From RGIG4608 sp045635885 (GTDB taxonomy: Bacteria; Bacillota; Clostridia; Oscillospirales; CAG-272): 64,000 nt of DNA. Below are positions 63,840 through 64,000 of the stretch, in pieces; position 1 is the first letter of the stretch, and the number at the start of each line of letters is the position of its first letter. Under the pieces are notes generated by a model that saw nothing but the letters and a program-made list of their open reading frames with translations, was not told where the DNA came from and ran no database searches. The position numbers and the translations under genes are program-made. The DNA lies in contig JAZTWO010000077.1 of the NCBI GenBank assembly GCA_045635885.1, positions 47,642 through 111,641 on the forward strand, given 5' to 3'.

Positions 63840-64000
63840 GTTGTAATTCAAAAGCAACGATTGGTCATTGAAAATTGAACAACAAGAGATAGAAGAAGTA
63901 CAAAGCGAACTTGTAGAAAATACGAGTGAGAGTATAGTGCGAAAGAGATCTCGTTAGAAATTCTTAAGAGAATACTACTCAAACAAAAAAAGTAAAAGAG
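63840..64000 (+). other. Leader of an rRNA operon (16S start not reached)
   Basis: The phrase TTGAAAATTGAACAA is typical of Firmicutes pre-rRNA leaders, followed by A/G-rich spacer. The 16S start (AGAGTTTGATCC) is not in the window, so the gene begins past 64000. Confidence 0.75.

Noticed and set aside
63834..64000. 16S rRNA gene
   Set aside because: Only leader sequence is present; the conserved 16S 5' end is not reached before the window ends.
1..64000. CRISPR array, insertion sequence or prophage
   Set aside because: No regularly spaced repeats, transposase, integrase or phage structural genes were seen.

Overview
The window is a low-GC chromosome segment from a spore-forming member of the Firmicutes/Clostridia, probably an anaerobic gut or rumen species. 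This rests on spoVAD/spoVAE, a SigH-like sigma factor, addAB, DUF4364 and a zf-trcl zinc-ribbon gene, strong AGGAGG-type ribosome sites, frequent TTG/GTG starts, many TTGACA-N17-TATAAT promoters, and U-tailed hairpin terminators after most transcription units. I see no phage, insertion sequence or CRISPR array.

Region by region. 1-4757: two surface proteins with GLUG modules, the second also carrying a metallophosphoesterase domain. 4765-5547: the tmRNA gene (minus strand) followed by two tandem structured repeats that reproduce its 3' end. 5619-14420: a membrane protein/pectate lyase operon, a nucleotidase-kinase fusion, PAP2 and HAD phosphatases, typA/bipA and three tandem paralogous small membrane proteins. 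14419-22140: queG-addB-addA (minus), divergent from an RlmA-type methyltransferase and a glycosyltransferase. 24006-31354: a large membrane-anchored coiled-coil protein, a phosphoglycerate-mutase-family enzyme, hpf, a polysaccharide flippase and rplS. 31632-32465: a membrane-tethered XRE regulator.

32562-50147 is a complete starch/maltodextrin locus: 4-alpha-glucanotransferase, surface pullulanase, a starch-binding lipoprotein, two cysteine-repeat lipoproteins of unknown role, a surface alpha-amylase, then the binding protein, two permeases and the ATPase of a maltodextrin ABC importer. Starch would be bound and cut at the cell surface, imported as oligosaccharides and processed by MalQ inside. 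Promoters in this locus are followed closely by short palindromes, and a long hairpin separates malE from malF.

50150-50500 holds a strong candidate for an undescribed structured RNA (15 bp + 8 bp + 8 bp rod, own promoter and terminator), followed by a BspA-like leucine-rich-repeat protein. 51922-59861: groES-groEL, an alanine/Na+ symporter, homoserine dehydrogenase, DUF4364, a sigma factor, a zinc-ribbon protein and a MATE exporter. 59909-63764: a small promoter-driven unit with a near-empty ORF, then spoVAD-spoVAE, a YtvI-like permease and a DUF421-DUF4363 pair; two of these units have sigma-G-like promoters. The window ends in the promoter and leader of an rRNA operon whose 16S gene lies just beyond the edge.

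The observations most worth following are the tmRNA-linked structured repeats (4765-5154), the rod-shaped RNA at 50213-50392, and the paired 29-nt elements plus cysteine-repeat lipoproteins in the starch locus. Functions come from motif recognition by eye; no alignment, folding or database search was run.
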